NCBI GenBank assembly: GCA_040219575.1
Contig: JAVJSD010000119.1
Location: forward strand, 1-64,000
Direction of reading: 5' to 3'
Length of the DNA stretch: 64,000 nt
Origin: JAVJSD01 sp040219575
GTDB lineage: Bacteria > Planctomycetota > Planctomycetia > Pirellulales > Pirellulaceae
Every line of letters begins with the position of its first letter. Within the stretch, counting starts at the first letter, position 1. The notes beneath the pieces are model-generated. The model did not search any database, was not told the DNA's origin, and saw only the letters and a program-made list of their open reading frames with translations. Below are positions 15,784 through 24,358 of the stretch, one piece after another. Both the position numbers and the translations under genes were made by a program.

Positions 15784-17124
15784 ATGGCCAAGCCCAGCGA
15801 CTCACGACGAGACTTCTTGCTGCAAGGCGGCGTCGCCGCCGCGGCGCTCGTGGCCGGCGGCAGTGCGTTGGCGGAAGAGCACCGCCCGGGACAAGAGAAG
15901 GCCGGTAAGTCGAAACGAGACGACGCCGGCTATCCACGGTATGAACCGGGGCGAGGCGGCCCGGTCGGCAGTCCCACCGACCGGGGAAAGCTCGTGCCCG
16001 GCTTACGCGAAAGCGGACTGCCGCCCGTGCCGCTGACGACTCCCGATCTGCCGAAACTGCCATTCAAGTTGGTCGACGGCGTCAAGGAGTTCCACCTGCG
16101 GCCGATGCCGGTCGCCCGCGAGTTTCTTCCCGGCCAAACCTTCCACTTCTACGGCTACAACGGTTCGATGCCGGGCCCAACGATCGAGGTGAACCAGGGC
16201 GACCGCGTGCGCGTGGTGGTGCACAACGAACTGCCCGAGGCGACGACGGTGCACTGGCACGGTCTGGAAGGCCCCAACAACATGGACGGCATTCCGTTCG
16301 TGACGCAGAAGCCGATCGCGCCCGGCGAAACGATGGTCTACGAATTCACCGTGCATCAGGCGACGAGCCTGATCTACCACGCCCATCTCGCCATGCAGGA
16401 GGCGATCGGCATGGTGGGCATGTTCGTCAGCCATCCGCGGACCGCCTACGACCCGGCGGTCGACCAGGATTTCGGACTGCTGCTGCAGCAATTCTCGATC
16501 GACGCCGCCAGCAACATCACCAACACCATCAGCATGGACTGGAACTACCTGACCATCAACGGCCGCTGCGGCCCGCTCACCACGCCGCTGGTGGTCAAAC
16601 TGGGACACCGGATTCGCATTCGTCTATTCAACTTCAGCACGTTGCATCAGCACCCGATCCATTTTCACGGCCACACGGGCTGGCTGACCGGCACCGAGGG
16701 GGGCCGCATTCCCGAGAGCGCCTGGATTCCCTGCAACACGGCCCGCGTCGGCATCGGCGAAGTTCGCGAAATCGAGTTCGTGGCCAACAACCCGGGCGAC
16801 TGGGTGATGCACTGCCACATGTTCCATCACATGATGAACCACATGGTCTCGCAGGTGGGGCCGCACATTCGCGGCAAGTCGCTCGACGAACATGGCCACG
16901 TCGCGGGCTTTCCCCAGAACATGGAAGGCATGACGCCGATGGCGCCGGCCGCCATGCGCAAGATCCTGGGTCGGCGGGAGGTCGCCGGCATGCGCGAGGG
17001 TTGGCATCAGGGAGTGGCGGGGATGTTCACGGTCATCCGCGTCTTGCCCGAGGAGCTCTACAACCGCGTGACGAGCGGCGACGGGTCGATCCCCGCGGGC
17101 GCGAGCGTGTTCCCCCACGCCTGA
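15784..17124 (+). CDS. Tat-exported multicopper oxidase
   Basis: 446 residues. A twin-arginine signal (SRRDFLLQGGVAAAALVAGG, residues 7-26) is followed by two cupredoxin domains. Copper ligands: HWH at 157-159, HAH at 199-201, HPIHFHGH at 290-297 and HCHMFHH at 343-349 with Met354 as possible type-1 axial ligand. This completes the trinuclear and type-1 centres of a two-domain or small laccase/nitrite-reductase-like oxidase. The ATG follows GAGGGAGAAAGC. Likely cuprous-oxidase or periplasmic laccase role in copper tolerance, supported by the upstream TolC gene. Met/His-rich C-terminal segment (MEGMTPMAPAAM) may bind copper. Confidence 0.9.
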   Translation: MAKPSDSRRDFLLQGGVAAAALVAGGSALAEEHRPGQEKAGKSKRDDAGYPRYEPGRGGPVGSPTDRGKLVPGLRESGLPPVPLTTPDLPKLPFKLVDGVKEFHLRPMPVAREFLPGQTFHFYGYNGSMPGPTIEVNQGDRVRVVVHNELPEATTVHWHGLEGPNNMDGIPFVTQKPIAPGETMVYEFTVHQATSLIYHAHLAMQEAIGMVGMFVSHPRTAYDPAVDQDFGLLLQQFSIDAASNITNTISMDWNYLTINGRCGPLTTPLVVKLGHRIRIRLFNFSTLHQHPIHFHGHTGWLTGTEGGRIPESAWIPCNTARVGIGEVREIEFVANNPGDWVMHCHMFHHMMNHMVSQVGPHIRGKSLDEHGHVAGFPQNMEGMTPMAPAAMRKILGRREVAGMREGWHQGVAGMFTVIRVLPEELYNRVTSGDGSIPAGASVFPHA

Positions 17125-17232
17125 GATTCCCCGTGGCTGCGTTCCAACGATTCGACGCGGCGGCGCGGGTCGTGGCTTGCCTCCACGAGCGCCGCGCGCC
17201 GCATCGAGATCGGGATGATGCCTCCTTCGCTA

Positions 17233-19521
17233 TCAACCGCGGCGAGCGCCTCGGGGCGCGGGCGGTCGGCCGCGGTCTTGCGCCATCAGGTCGAGCGCGT
17301 CGTTGAGGTTCGTGCCCATCATCGGCCCGTCGTCGAGGGCGGCGAACTGTAAGTCGCGTTCGGCCTCGCGTCGCGGGCCATCTCGCCCGGGGCCGGCATG
17401 CCGCGGGCCATCTGACCCCGGGGCGTCATGCCGCGGTCGGTCGTGCCGCCCGCCTCCGCCGTCGTGTCGCGGGCCGTCCGCCACGATCACTTGCGTACCG
17501 CCGCTGTCGACGATCTGCACGTCGTCGCGGCCGCGGCTGGGCGCGACCGTCAGCAGTTCGAATCCCCAGCGTGAGAGCGCCAGGTCGTTGATCGTCACAT
17601 CGCGGCCGTCGACCACGATGTCGTCGTGCCGCGTCGTGCCCCGCAGCGTCAGTCGGTCTCCCAGCCCCGCGCCGCCGAACAGCACCACTTGGGGCAGGTC
17701 GGCCGCTTGCGTGCGGACGTCGACGGTGAAGTTGTCGGCCTGCCGGTCGGAGCCGATCAGCATCACCTGCGAGACTTCGCCCAGGGCGCGGCTCTCCAGC
17801 ACCTCGCCGCTGCGAACGTTGACGATTTCGACCGTCGCGTCGCTGATCACCACGGCCAGGTCGCTGGGGCCCGGCCCTGCCGACGCTTTGTAGTACAGCA
17901 CCGAACTGTCGAAGAACACGTTGTCCTGCAGGTTCGTGATGTCGGTGTTCCGCATCAACACGTCGGCCAGCGTGGTGCTTTCCAGCTCGCGCAGGGTCTC
18001 GCCGGAGAAGACGTTCTGGTACCAGAAGCGGTCGCCGTCGCGGATGCGGGTGAACTGGTCGACCAGCACGGTGTGAATCAACTCGCCGACGCTGGAGCCC
18101 GGCAGATGATCTTCGGCCAGGCCGCCCACCCAGGCGTCGATGTCGTCGACGTCGCCGTAAAGCGCCTCCAGCTTGGCGGCCAGTTCGGCGCTGGACGTGA
18201 TCTCGTCGAAGCTGCTGACGCGGGCGAGCCCCAGATCCTCGCGGGCCTGGTTGTAGCTCGGCAGGCCGTGGTCGCGGCCGCGTTGGATGTTGAGCGACGC
18301 CAGGTCGAACCCGCCGGCCCCGGGAGGTCCGAACAGGAAGTTCCGCACGTCGTCGACAATCTGCGTGTCGATTTCCTGCGCCTGTTGCGCGGCGGCGCCC
18401 CGCAAGAGCGAATCGATGCCGTTGGCGTAAATCTGGTGCGGCGCGAAAAAGGCGCTGCTGAGCGACAGGTTCCCCTCGGCGATCACGCCGTCGTCGTCGC
18501 CGAGTCGCAACAACTCCGACGACAGCATGCTATGGCCGAAGCGATACGCGGCCGTGGAGAAGATGTTGGCGATGCCCGGGTCGACTTCGGCATCGTAGCT
18601 GGTGTACGGCGCGATCGAGCCGAAGCCCAGCAGCGCGGGCAGGTACTCGTTGTAGGTGATGACCTGGATTTCGGCGACGACGAGCGCGCGGGCCTGCTGG
18701 TACAACTCCTCGTCGCTGAGCGAGGGATTGTCGGCGGCCAGTTCGTCGGCGAGGCGATTGTGTTCGCGGACCCAGACGGTGTGCATCGAGGTCAGCAGGG
18801 CGTTCTCGTTGGCCCGCACGTCGCCGGCCAAAAACAGCGAGGAGCTGGGACCGCCGGCGTTGTCGAGTCCCGCTTCATTGAAGGGAAGCAGGTCGCCGTC
18901 GCTGGTTTTCAAATGGCCTCCCTCGAAGGTTCGCAGTTCCGACGCGCGGACATCGTCGGAGCCGTACACAACCGAGCCGTCGAGGAAGGCGGTGATCTGG
19001 TTGATCTGCTGACGGGGATCGTCGGGCGTGTCGCCGGTTGTTTCGTCGTAGATCGAACGGCTGAGATCGATCATCTGATCGCCGGAAGCGGTGGGATCGA
19101 AGAACGGATCGCCGGTCGGCACTGCGATCGGAAACGACTCGGCGGGATCGGCGCCGCCGGTCAAGTCGATGTCGTGGTCGACGAATTGGCCCCACAGCCA
19201 GGTGATGTCGGTCAGGTAGCGGTCGTTGGTGGTCGAGCCGGTTTGCGCGACGACGGCGTTGCTCACCTCGCGGGCGCTGGGGCGATCGTCTCCCGCGGGA
19301 GTGGAGACGCCGTCGCCGTAGTCGGGCGACGTGATTCTCAGAAGTTGCTCGTCCACGCTGCCCCACTCGGGGTTGTCGACGTTATTGCCCGATCCGTCGA
19401 TCGAGGCGAACTCCGTCAGCCCGAGGTCCGACGCTAGCAGCGCCCGGGCCTCCAGGGATTCAAGGGAGAGCTTCCGCCTGGTCCGATTTCTTGCTCGACA
19501 CTTCGCGCTTCGCTGGGTCAT
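17233..19521 (-). CDS. Extracellular animal-type haem peroxidase
   Basis: 762 residues. The N-terminus carries the planctomycete sorting motif (RKLSLESLEARALLAS, residues 17-31). The peroxidase domain (about 80-590) has the distal His116 in QFVDHDID, catalytic Arg236 in DVRANENALL, the REHNRLADEL helix (252-261) and proximal His330 in YRFGHSML. The later RGRDHGLPSYNQAR motif is also conserved. The C-terminal 100 residues are repeats of RHDGPRHD type, rich in Arg, His, Asp, Pro and Gly. Such enzymes oxidise halides or phenols outside the cell. An in-frame upstream ATG at 19716 is rejected because the sorting motif fits a start at 19521. Divergent from the sigma-factor gene. Confidence 0.88.
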   Translation of the reverse strand: MTQRSAKCRARNRTRRKLSLESLEARALLASDLGLTEFASIDGSGNNVDNPEWGSVDEQLLRITSPDYGDGVSTPAGDDRPSAREVSNAVVAQTGSTTNDRYLTDITWLWGQFVDHDIDLTGGADPAESFPIAVPTGDPFFDPTASGDQMIDLSRSIYDETTGDTPDDPRQQINQITAFLDGSVVYGSDDVRASELRTFEGGHLKTSDGDLLPFNEAGLDNAGGPSSSLFLAGDVRANENALLTSMHTVWVREHNRLADELAADNPSLSDEELYQQARALVVAEIQVITYNEYLPALLGFGSIAPYTSYDAEVDPGIANIFSTAAYRFGHSMLSSELLRLGDDDGVIAEGNLSLSSAFFAPHQIYANGIDSLLRGAAAQQAQEIDTQIVDDVRNFLFGPPGAGGFDLASLNIQRGRDHGLPSYNQAREDLGLARVSSFDEITSSAELAAKLEALYGDVDDIDAWVGGLAEDHLPGSSVGELIHTVLVDQFTRIRDGDRFWYQNVFSGETLRELESTTLADVLMRNTDITNLQDNVFFDSSVLYYKASAGPGPSDLAVVISDATVEIVNVRSGEVLESRALGEVSQVMLIGSDRQADNFTVDVRTQAADLPQVVLFGGAGLGDRLTLRGTTRHDDIVVDGRDVTINDLALSRWGFELLTVAPSRGRDDVQIVDSGGTQVIVADGPRHDGGGGRHDRPRHDAPGSDGPRHAGPGRDGPRREAERDLQFAALDDGPMMGTNLNDALDLMAQDRGRPPAPRGARRG

Positions 19522-19768
19522 CACGTGCCTCCGTCTCGGTTCTCTGTTCGCCTGAATCGGCTGTTCCAAAAGAAAAGCTGTTCCGATAGAAAAGAAGGAC
19601 GCCGCCGCCCGGCCGAAGGGAGAAAATGATCCCACGATCGAACCCGCAAGCGTGACACCGGGGGTAGGCAAGCATCTCCGCAGGGGCCGGCCGGGACGGG
19701 CGGCGGTCGTCCGCATATTCCAGCAACTGCGGAAGCGGGCGGCGCGTGGACAGTATTTGGCAAAAATC

Positions 19769-19798
19769 TTGGAAAAATCTCGGGCTGTGGATTAGAAT
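19769..19798 (+). promoter_or_regulatory. Candidate promoter for the ECF sigma factor
   Basis: TTGGAA at 19769-19774 and TAGAAT at 19793-19798 with 18-nt spacing, in an AT-richer island about 60 nt upstream of the ATG. The rest of the 337-bp divergent region between peroxidase and sigma factor shows nothing recognisable. Confidence 0.3.
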
Positions 19799-19858
19799 CC
19801 TCGATGGAATAAGAGGCTCCCTATCCCATGCCGCGTTCGCGGCCAACGGAACAGAATC

Positions 19859-20494
19859 ATGATCAGTGCGGAAGCTCCCGAGCTGCTTGCTCAACTGCGC
19901 GCCGGCGGCCAACATGCCCTGGCGGAGGCCTTCACCAACCATCGCGAGCAGCTGGCGCGGATGGTCAGCCGCCGGCTCGATCCGCGGTTGCGGCCGCGCG
20001 TGGGCGCCTCGGACATCCTGCAGCAGGGCTTTCTCGACGCCGCCCGCCGGCTGGACGACTACCTGGCCGATCCTCCGATGCCGTTCTACCTGTGGCTTCG
20101 GTTTCTGGTCCGGCAGCAACTGCTGGCCGCCACGCGGTGGCATCTGGGGACCAAGAAGCGCGACGCTCGCCGCGAGCAGGACGCCCCCCGCGTCGATCCC
20201 AAGCACTCCGACGCGTCGGCGGTCGCCTTCGAGCTTTCGGCGCGACTCAGTTCGCCCAGTCGCGTCGCCGCCCGCTCCGAGCTCCACGAGCAGCTGTACG
20301 CCGCGTTGGAAAACCTCTCGCCGCTGGATCGCGAGATGATCGTGCTGCGGCATTTCGATGGGCTTTCCAACGGAGAGGCGGCCGCCGAACTGGGGCTCTC
20401 CGTCGCCGCCGCCAGCAAGCGGTACCTGCGGGCCATCGAGCGACTCAAGACGGTCGCCGACAGCGTGCTCGCCTCCTGGCAAGCCGACAACTGA
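19859..20494 (+). CDS. ECF-type RNA polymerase sigma factor (planctomycete group)
   Basis: 211 residues. Region 2: NHREQLARMVSRRLDPRLRPRVGASDILQQGFLDAARRL, a planctomycete form with the DILQQ motif. Region 4: LSPLDREMIVLRHFDGLSNGEAAAELGLSVAAASKRYLRAIERL, a full helix-turn-helix. The linker contains positively charged segments. The kinase gene begins 7 bp after its stop, so the pair is a co-transcribed signalling unit: in planctomycetes these sigma factors lack an anti-sigma factor and are thought to be controlled by a membrane Ser/Thr kinase, as probably here. Confidence 0.92.
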   Translation: MISAEAPELLAQLRAGGQHALAEAFTNHREQLARMVSRRLDPRLRPRVGASDILQQGFLDAARRLDDYLADPPMPFYLWLRFLVRQQLLAATRWHLGTKKRDARREQDAPRVDPKHSDASAVAFELSARLSSPSRVAARSELHEQLYAALENLSPLDREMIVLRHFDGLSNGEAAAELGLSVAAASKRYLRAIERLKTVADSVLASWQADN

Positions 20495-20501
20495 GGTTCG
20501 T

Positions 20502-23411
20502 ATGCAGACATCGCACGAGCGCCGCGATCCACTGGAGATCCTCACGGAGGAGTTCCTCGAGGAGAACCGACGAGGCGCCTCGGTCACCATCGACGACTTC
20601 GCCCGACGGCACCCGCGCATGGCGGACCGAATTCGGTCGCTGTTTCCCACGCTGTTGATGCTCGAATCGATGCGGCCCGCGGTCGAATCCAAGGACGTAC
20701 ACCACGACGCGACGCCCGCGGAAGCCGCCGCGCCCCGAAGAGAGGCCCAGCCTCCGCGGTCGATCGGCGATTTCCGCATCGTCCGCGAGATCGGTCGCGG
20801 CGGGATGGGCATTGTTTACGAAGCGGTGCAACAATCTCTCGGCCGCACCGTGGCGCTGAAGGTGCTTTCGCCGGCGCTGCTGCACTCGCCGCAGCAGGTG
20901 CAGCGATTCCGCCGCGAAGCCCGAGCCGCCGCCCGCCTGCACCACACGAACATCGTGCCGGTCTTCGGCAACGGCGAGCAGGACGGCGTGCATTTCTACC
21001 TGATGCAGTACATCGCGGGCGAAGGCATCGACGAGGTGCTGGCGGCCGGCGACGCGCGGCTCTGCCCGACGCCCGTTCGCGGCAACTGGCCGCAGATCGC
21101 CCGCATTGGCGCCCAGATCGCCTCGGCCTTGGCGCACGCGCATGCGCAAGGCATCTGTCATCGCGACATCAAGCCGGCCAATCTCCTGCTCGACGAGTCG
21201 TCGGCGGCCTGGGTGACCGACTTCGGTCTGGCGAAGGCGGTCGAGCACGAGGCGATGACGGCGCCCGGCGACGCCGTCGGCACGCTGCACTACATGGCCC
21301 CCGAGCAACTTGACGGCCAGGGCGACGCCCGTAGCGACATCTACAGCCTGGGCGTCACGCTCTACGAGTTGCTCACATGGCGGCCGGCCTTCGACGAGGG
21401 CAACCGCGCCCGGCTGGTGCAGCGCGTGCTCAGCGAGAACCCGCCGCGGCCGCGCCGGCTCGATCCTTCGATTCCGCTCGACCTGGAGACGATCGTCCTC
21501 AAAGCTTGCGCCAAAGACCCTCGACGTCGCTATCAGACGGCGGGCGAGATGGCGCAGGACTTGAAGCGATTCCTCGACGACCGACCGGTGCGAGCGCGGC
21601 GCGTCTCGACCGCGGAGCGCGTGTGGCGCTGGTCGCGGCGCAATCCGGCCCTCGCCACGCTGACGGTCGCCACCGCCGCCCTGCTGCTGACCGTGGCGAC
21701 GATCTCGGCGGCGGCCCACGTCAGCAATGGCGCGGCGCTGGCTCGCGAGACGAGCCAAAAGCAGATTGTCGAGCGGCATCGCCGGCGGGCCAATCGCGAG
21801 CGGGATCGCGCCGAAGCCAACCTTCGCTTGGCGCTGACGGCCTTCGACCAGATTTGCCGGGAGCTTGCGCCCGGCCGATTGCCGACGACCCCCATCCAGG
21901 ATGGCGAGGCGGCGGTCGATCCCCCGTTCATTCCCGCCACTTCGGCGCGCACCGCGAAAGTGTTGACCAAACTGCTGGAGTTCTACGACCAGTTCGTGGA
22001 GCAGAACGGCGAGTACCCGCAACTGACGCATGAGTTGATGCAGGCCCACCGTCGTGCCGGCGACATCCAGTTGCAACTCGGACAGTTCACGCAGGCGGAG
22101 ACGGCCTACCGCCGCGCGCTGCAGTTGCACGACCGTTGCTGCGACGACGACGGCTGCCAACTCGACGACGCGATCGACGAGGCGTCGCTACGGATCGACC
22201 TGGCCGCAATGCTGCACACGACCGACCGCGTCGAGGAGGCGGATCAGATTTACCGGCAGGCGCAAGAGCAGTTGGAGTCGTTGTTGGACCGCGCTCCGGA
22301 TTCGGCCGCCGCACAGTTCGAACTGGCCCGCTGTTGCAAGCTGACGGCCGACCTGGCGCATCTCGTGGGGAACACACGCGGCTGGGATCAGGAGAATCAG
22401 CGAGCCATTGAGATTCTCCAGCAATTGGCCGCCGCCGATCCCCAACCGCAGTACCGCTTCCTGCTGGCCTGCGCCGAGGCGAATCGCCGTCCGTTCGGCC
22501 CACCGTCCGACGGCCCGCCGATGCCGCATGGCCACGGTGGAAAGCATCGACCGCATGGACATCACCCTCCCATGCCTCCTCATCTTGGGCCTGGGCGAAC
22601 GCCGGGCGACCTCGATCCGCACGGCCCATCACCGCTGGATTCGGCCCTCTGTGACCGGCCGCCGCACGACCGGCCGCCGCACGATCAGCCCCCGATGGAG
22701 CCCGACGGGCGGGAGACGGCGATCGAGCTGTTGGAGCAGTTGGTCGAGGAATATCCCGACGAGCCACGCTACCAGTTCGAGTTGAGCGAGGTCTACGCGA
22801 AGGTTCCGCTGTGGAGGCCGGAACCGATGCGTCACTCCGCGAGTTTCGAAGAACTGCTGCTCGCCGAAACGCGTCTGCGGCAGGCTCTTCCCCTGTGCCG
22901 CAACTTGGCGCTGACGTATCCCTCCGTCCCGCAATACGCCGACGCGCTGGCCCGCACGCTGGCCAAGTTGGGCGCCGTCACCGACTTGCTTGGCGAAACC
23001 GAGAAGGGCGAAGCGCACCTGCGTCGGGCCGTTGCTCGGCAGCAGACGCTGGTGAAACGTTTTTCCAATGTGCCGGAGTATCGCGACAACCTCGCGTCGT
23101 CCGAGTTTCAACTTGCCCAGTTGCTCGTGAGGCAGGAGCGTAGCGAGGAGGCCCGGGAGATGTTCGACTGCTCGATCGACAATCGCCTGGCGTTTCTCGA
23201 TTCGGCCCCGGAGAATCGCCGCAGCCGGAGTCAACTCCGCGATCAATATCACGAGTTGGCGCGAGTTTTGCGCCAACTCGGCGAGGATCAGCAAGCCTGG
23301 GAGGCGGAATTGCACGCCCGGCTGGCCGACGACAATTTTCACGCCGGCCCCCCTCACGGCCCCCACAAAGGCCCGCCCATGCACGGGGGCCCGCCCATGC
23401 ACGGTGGTTGA
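20502..23411 (+). CDS. Membrane Ser/Thr protein kinase with TPR-rich sensor part
   Basis: 969 residues. Kinase domain 90-365: GRGGMGIVYEA loop, Lys120 in VALKVL, HRDIKP at 220-225, DFG at 240-242 and APE at 266-268. A membrane helix at about 383-406 is followed by a C-terminal part with TPR-like repeats (QLGQFTQAETAYRRALQLHD). A His/Pro/Gly-rich insert (about residues 665-735, with PPMPHGHGGKHRPHGHHPPM) and a His-rich tail (HFHAGPPHGPHKG) are unusual and could bind metal. The N-terminal 60 residues (PLEILTEEFLEENRRG) are the docking-type region seen in planctomycete kinases next to sigma factors. ATG 20502 is 7 bp after the sigma stop codon. Confidence 0.88.
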   Translation: MQTSHERRDPLEILTEEFLEENRRGASVTIDDFARRHPRMADRIRSLFPTLLMLESMRPAVESKDVHHDATPAEAAAPRREAQPPRSIGDFRIVREIGRGGMGIVYEAVQQSLGRTVALKVLSPALLHSPQQVQRFRREARAAARLHHTNIVPVFGNGEQDGVHFYLMQYIAGEGIDEVLAAGDARLCPTPVRGNWPQIARIGAQIASALAHAHAQGICHRDIKPANLLLDESSAAWVTDFGLAKAVEHEAMTAPGDAVGTLHYMAPEQLDGQGDARSDIYSLGVTLYELLTWRPAFDEGNRARLVQRVLSENPPRPRRLDPSIPLDLETIVLKACAKDPRRRYQTAGEMAQDLKRFLDDRPVRARRVSTAERVWRWSRRNPALATLTVATAALLLTVATISAAAHVSNGAALARETSQKQIVERHRRRANRERDRAEANLRLALTAFDQICRELAPGRLPTTPIQDGEAAVDPPFIPATSARTAKVLTKLLEFYDQFVEQNGEYPQLTHELMQAHRRAGDIQLQLGQFTQAETAYRRALQLHDRCCDDDGCQLDDAIDEASLRIDLAAMLHTTDRVEEADQIYRQAQEQLESLLDRAPDSAAAQFELARCCKLTADLAHLVGNTRGWDQENQRAIEILQQLAAADPQPQYRFLLACAEANRRPFGPPSDGPPMPHGHGGKHRPHGHHPPMPPHLGPGRTPGDLDPHGPSPLDSALCDRPPHDRPPHDQPPMEPDGRETAIELLEQLVEEYPDEPRYQFELSEVYAKVPLWRPEPMRHSASFEELLLAETRLRQALPLCRNLALTYPSVPQYADALARTLAKLGAVTDLLGETEKGEAHLRRAVARQQTLVKRFSNVPEYRDNLASSEFQLAQLLVRQERSEEAREMFDCSIDNRLAFLDSAPENRRSRSQLRDQYHELARVLRQLGEDQQAWEAELHARLADDNFHAGPPHGPHKGPPMHGGPPMHGG

Positions 23412-23522
23412 TTCACGGTGGTTGATTCACGGTGGTTGATTCGCGGTGGTTGATTCGCGGTGGTTGATTCGCGGTGGTTGATGCGCGGTGGTTGATGCGC
23501 GGTGGTTAGTTCACGGCGACGT
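23403..23522 (+). repeat. 15-bp tandem repeat, 8 copies, at the kinase stop codon
   Basis: Eight near-identical units of GGTGGTTGATTCACG with single changes (TTCGCG, TGCGCG, TAGTTCACG). The first unit contains the last two Gly codons and stop TGA of the kinase; every unit repeats the stop in the same frame. The array runs to 41 bp before the end of the convergent DDAH gene. Confidence 0.95.
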
Positions 23523-23563
23523 CCCCGCATCCCGGGCCAAGCCGACGGTTCTCGCGGCTGGCG

Positions 23564-24358
23564 TTACGACCGGCGATCGTCCTGGAACAGGATGCTCAGG
23601 CAGGTCACGCCCCCTTCCGCCTTGGCGAACTCGGAGATGTCGATCGGCGCGAGGCGATGTCCCAGCCCTGCGAGAAGCTCCGCCGTGCGAACATGGGCGG
23701 CGGCCAACAGCAGCCGATCGTTGAGCCGCAACAGATTCGCGGCCCACGGCTCTGCGGGGGGAACCGGCAGCAAACGATAGTCCGCCAGCGCGGTGGTTTC
23801 GAGCCAGTCGGGATTCACCAGCAGCGTTTCCTCGTCGATCGCCGTGCAGGCCGTCTTGAGGTGCAGGCAGCCGTGAACCTTGACGGCGCGCACACGATAA
23901 CCGAGGGGACGCGTGATCGCCTCCAGAGCCCTGGCGCCCGCCGCGTCGGTTCGTGAGGAGAGCCCCACGATGAGCTCTCGTCCCACGCGCAACACGTCGC
24001 CCCCTTCCAGCTTCGCCGGCAATTCAATCCTGTGAATCGGCCGATGCCGAGCCAGCGCCAGCTCAATCGCCGGCGTCTCCGCTCGCCGCGCCGCCGTCCC
24101 CATCGAGGCGATCACGGCGACCTCGTCGAGCACGACCGCGGCGTCCTCCACAAACACGCCGTCGGGGGAATCGAGGTTCGTGTCGAGCGTGACCACCTCG
24201 GCGCCGCATTGCCTCAAGGTCTCGCAGTAGGCCGCGTGTTGCTCGCGCGCCAGGTGGAAATCGATTTCCGACACCGCGAGATGGGTTCGCTGACCATGCT
24301 CCAAATGCGGCGACGGCGCATGCACCAGCGCGACGGTCGGTCCGCGCTGCTCACTCAC
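23564..24358 (-). CDS. DDAH/arginine-deiminase-family amidinohydrolase
   Basis: 264 residues, beta/alpha-propeller of the amidinotransferase superfamily, close to dimethylarginine dimethylaminohydrolase (hydrolysis of methylarginines to citrulline). Signatures: SPDGVFVEDAAVVL with Glu71/Asp72, KLEGGDVLRVG, catalytic His166 in HGCLHLKTACT and the nucleophile Cys253 in AKAEGGVTCLS. Overlaps the end of the spermidine-synthase-like gene by 8 bp, so the two are translationally coupled; both touch arginine-polyamine chemistry. The exact amidine substrate is not determined by sequence. Confidence 0.88.
   Translation of the reverse strand: MSEQRGPTVALVHAPSPHLEHGQRTHLAVSEIDFHLAREQHAAYCETLRQCGAEVVTLDTNLDSPDGVFVEDAAVVLDEVAVIASMGTAARRAETPAIELALARHRPIHRIELPAKLEGGDVLRVGRELIVGLSSRTDAAGARALEAITRPLGYRVRAVKVHGCLHLKTACTAIDEETLLVNPDWLETTALADYRLLPVPPAEPWAANLLRLNDRLLLAAAHVRTAELLAGLGHRLAPIDISEFAKAEGGVTCLSILFQDDRRS

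Noticed and set aside
23403..23522. Eight 15-bp repeats as a possible CRISPR or integration array
   Set aside because: Contiguous tandem units with no spacers; simple tandem repeat.
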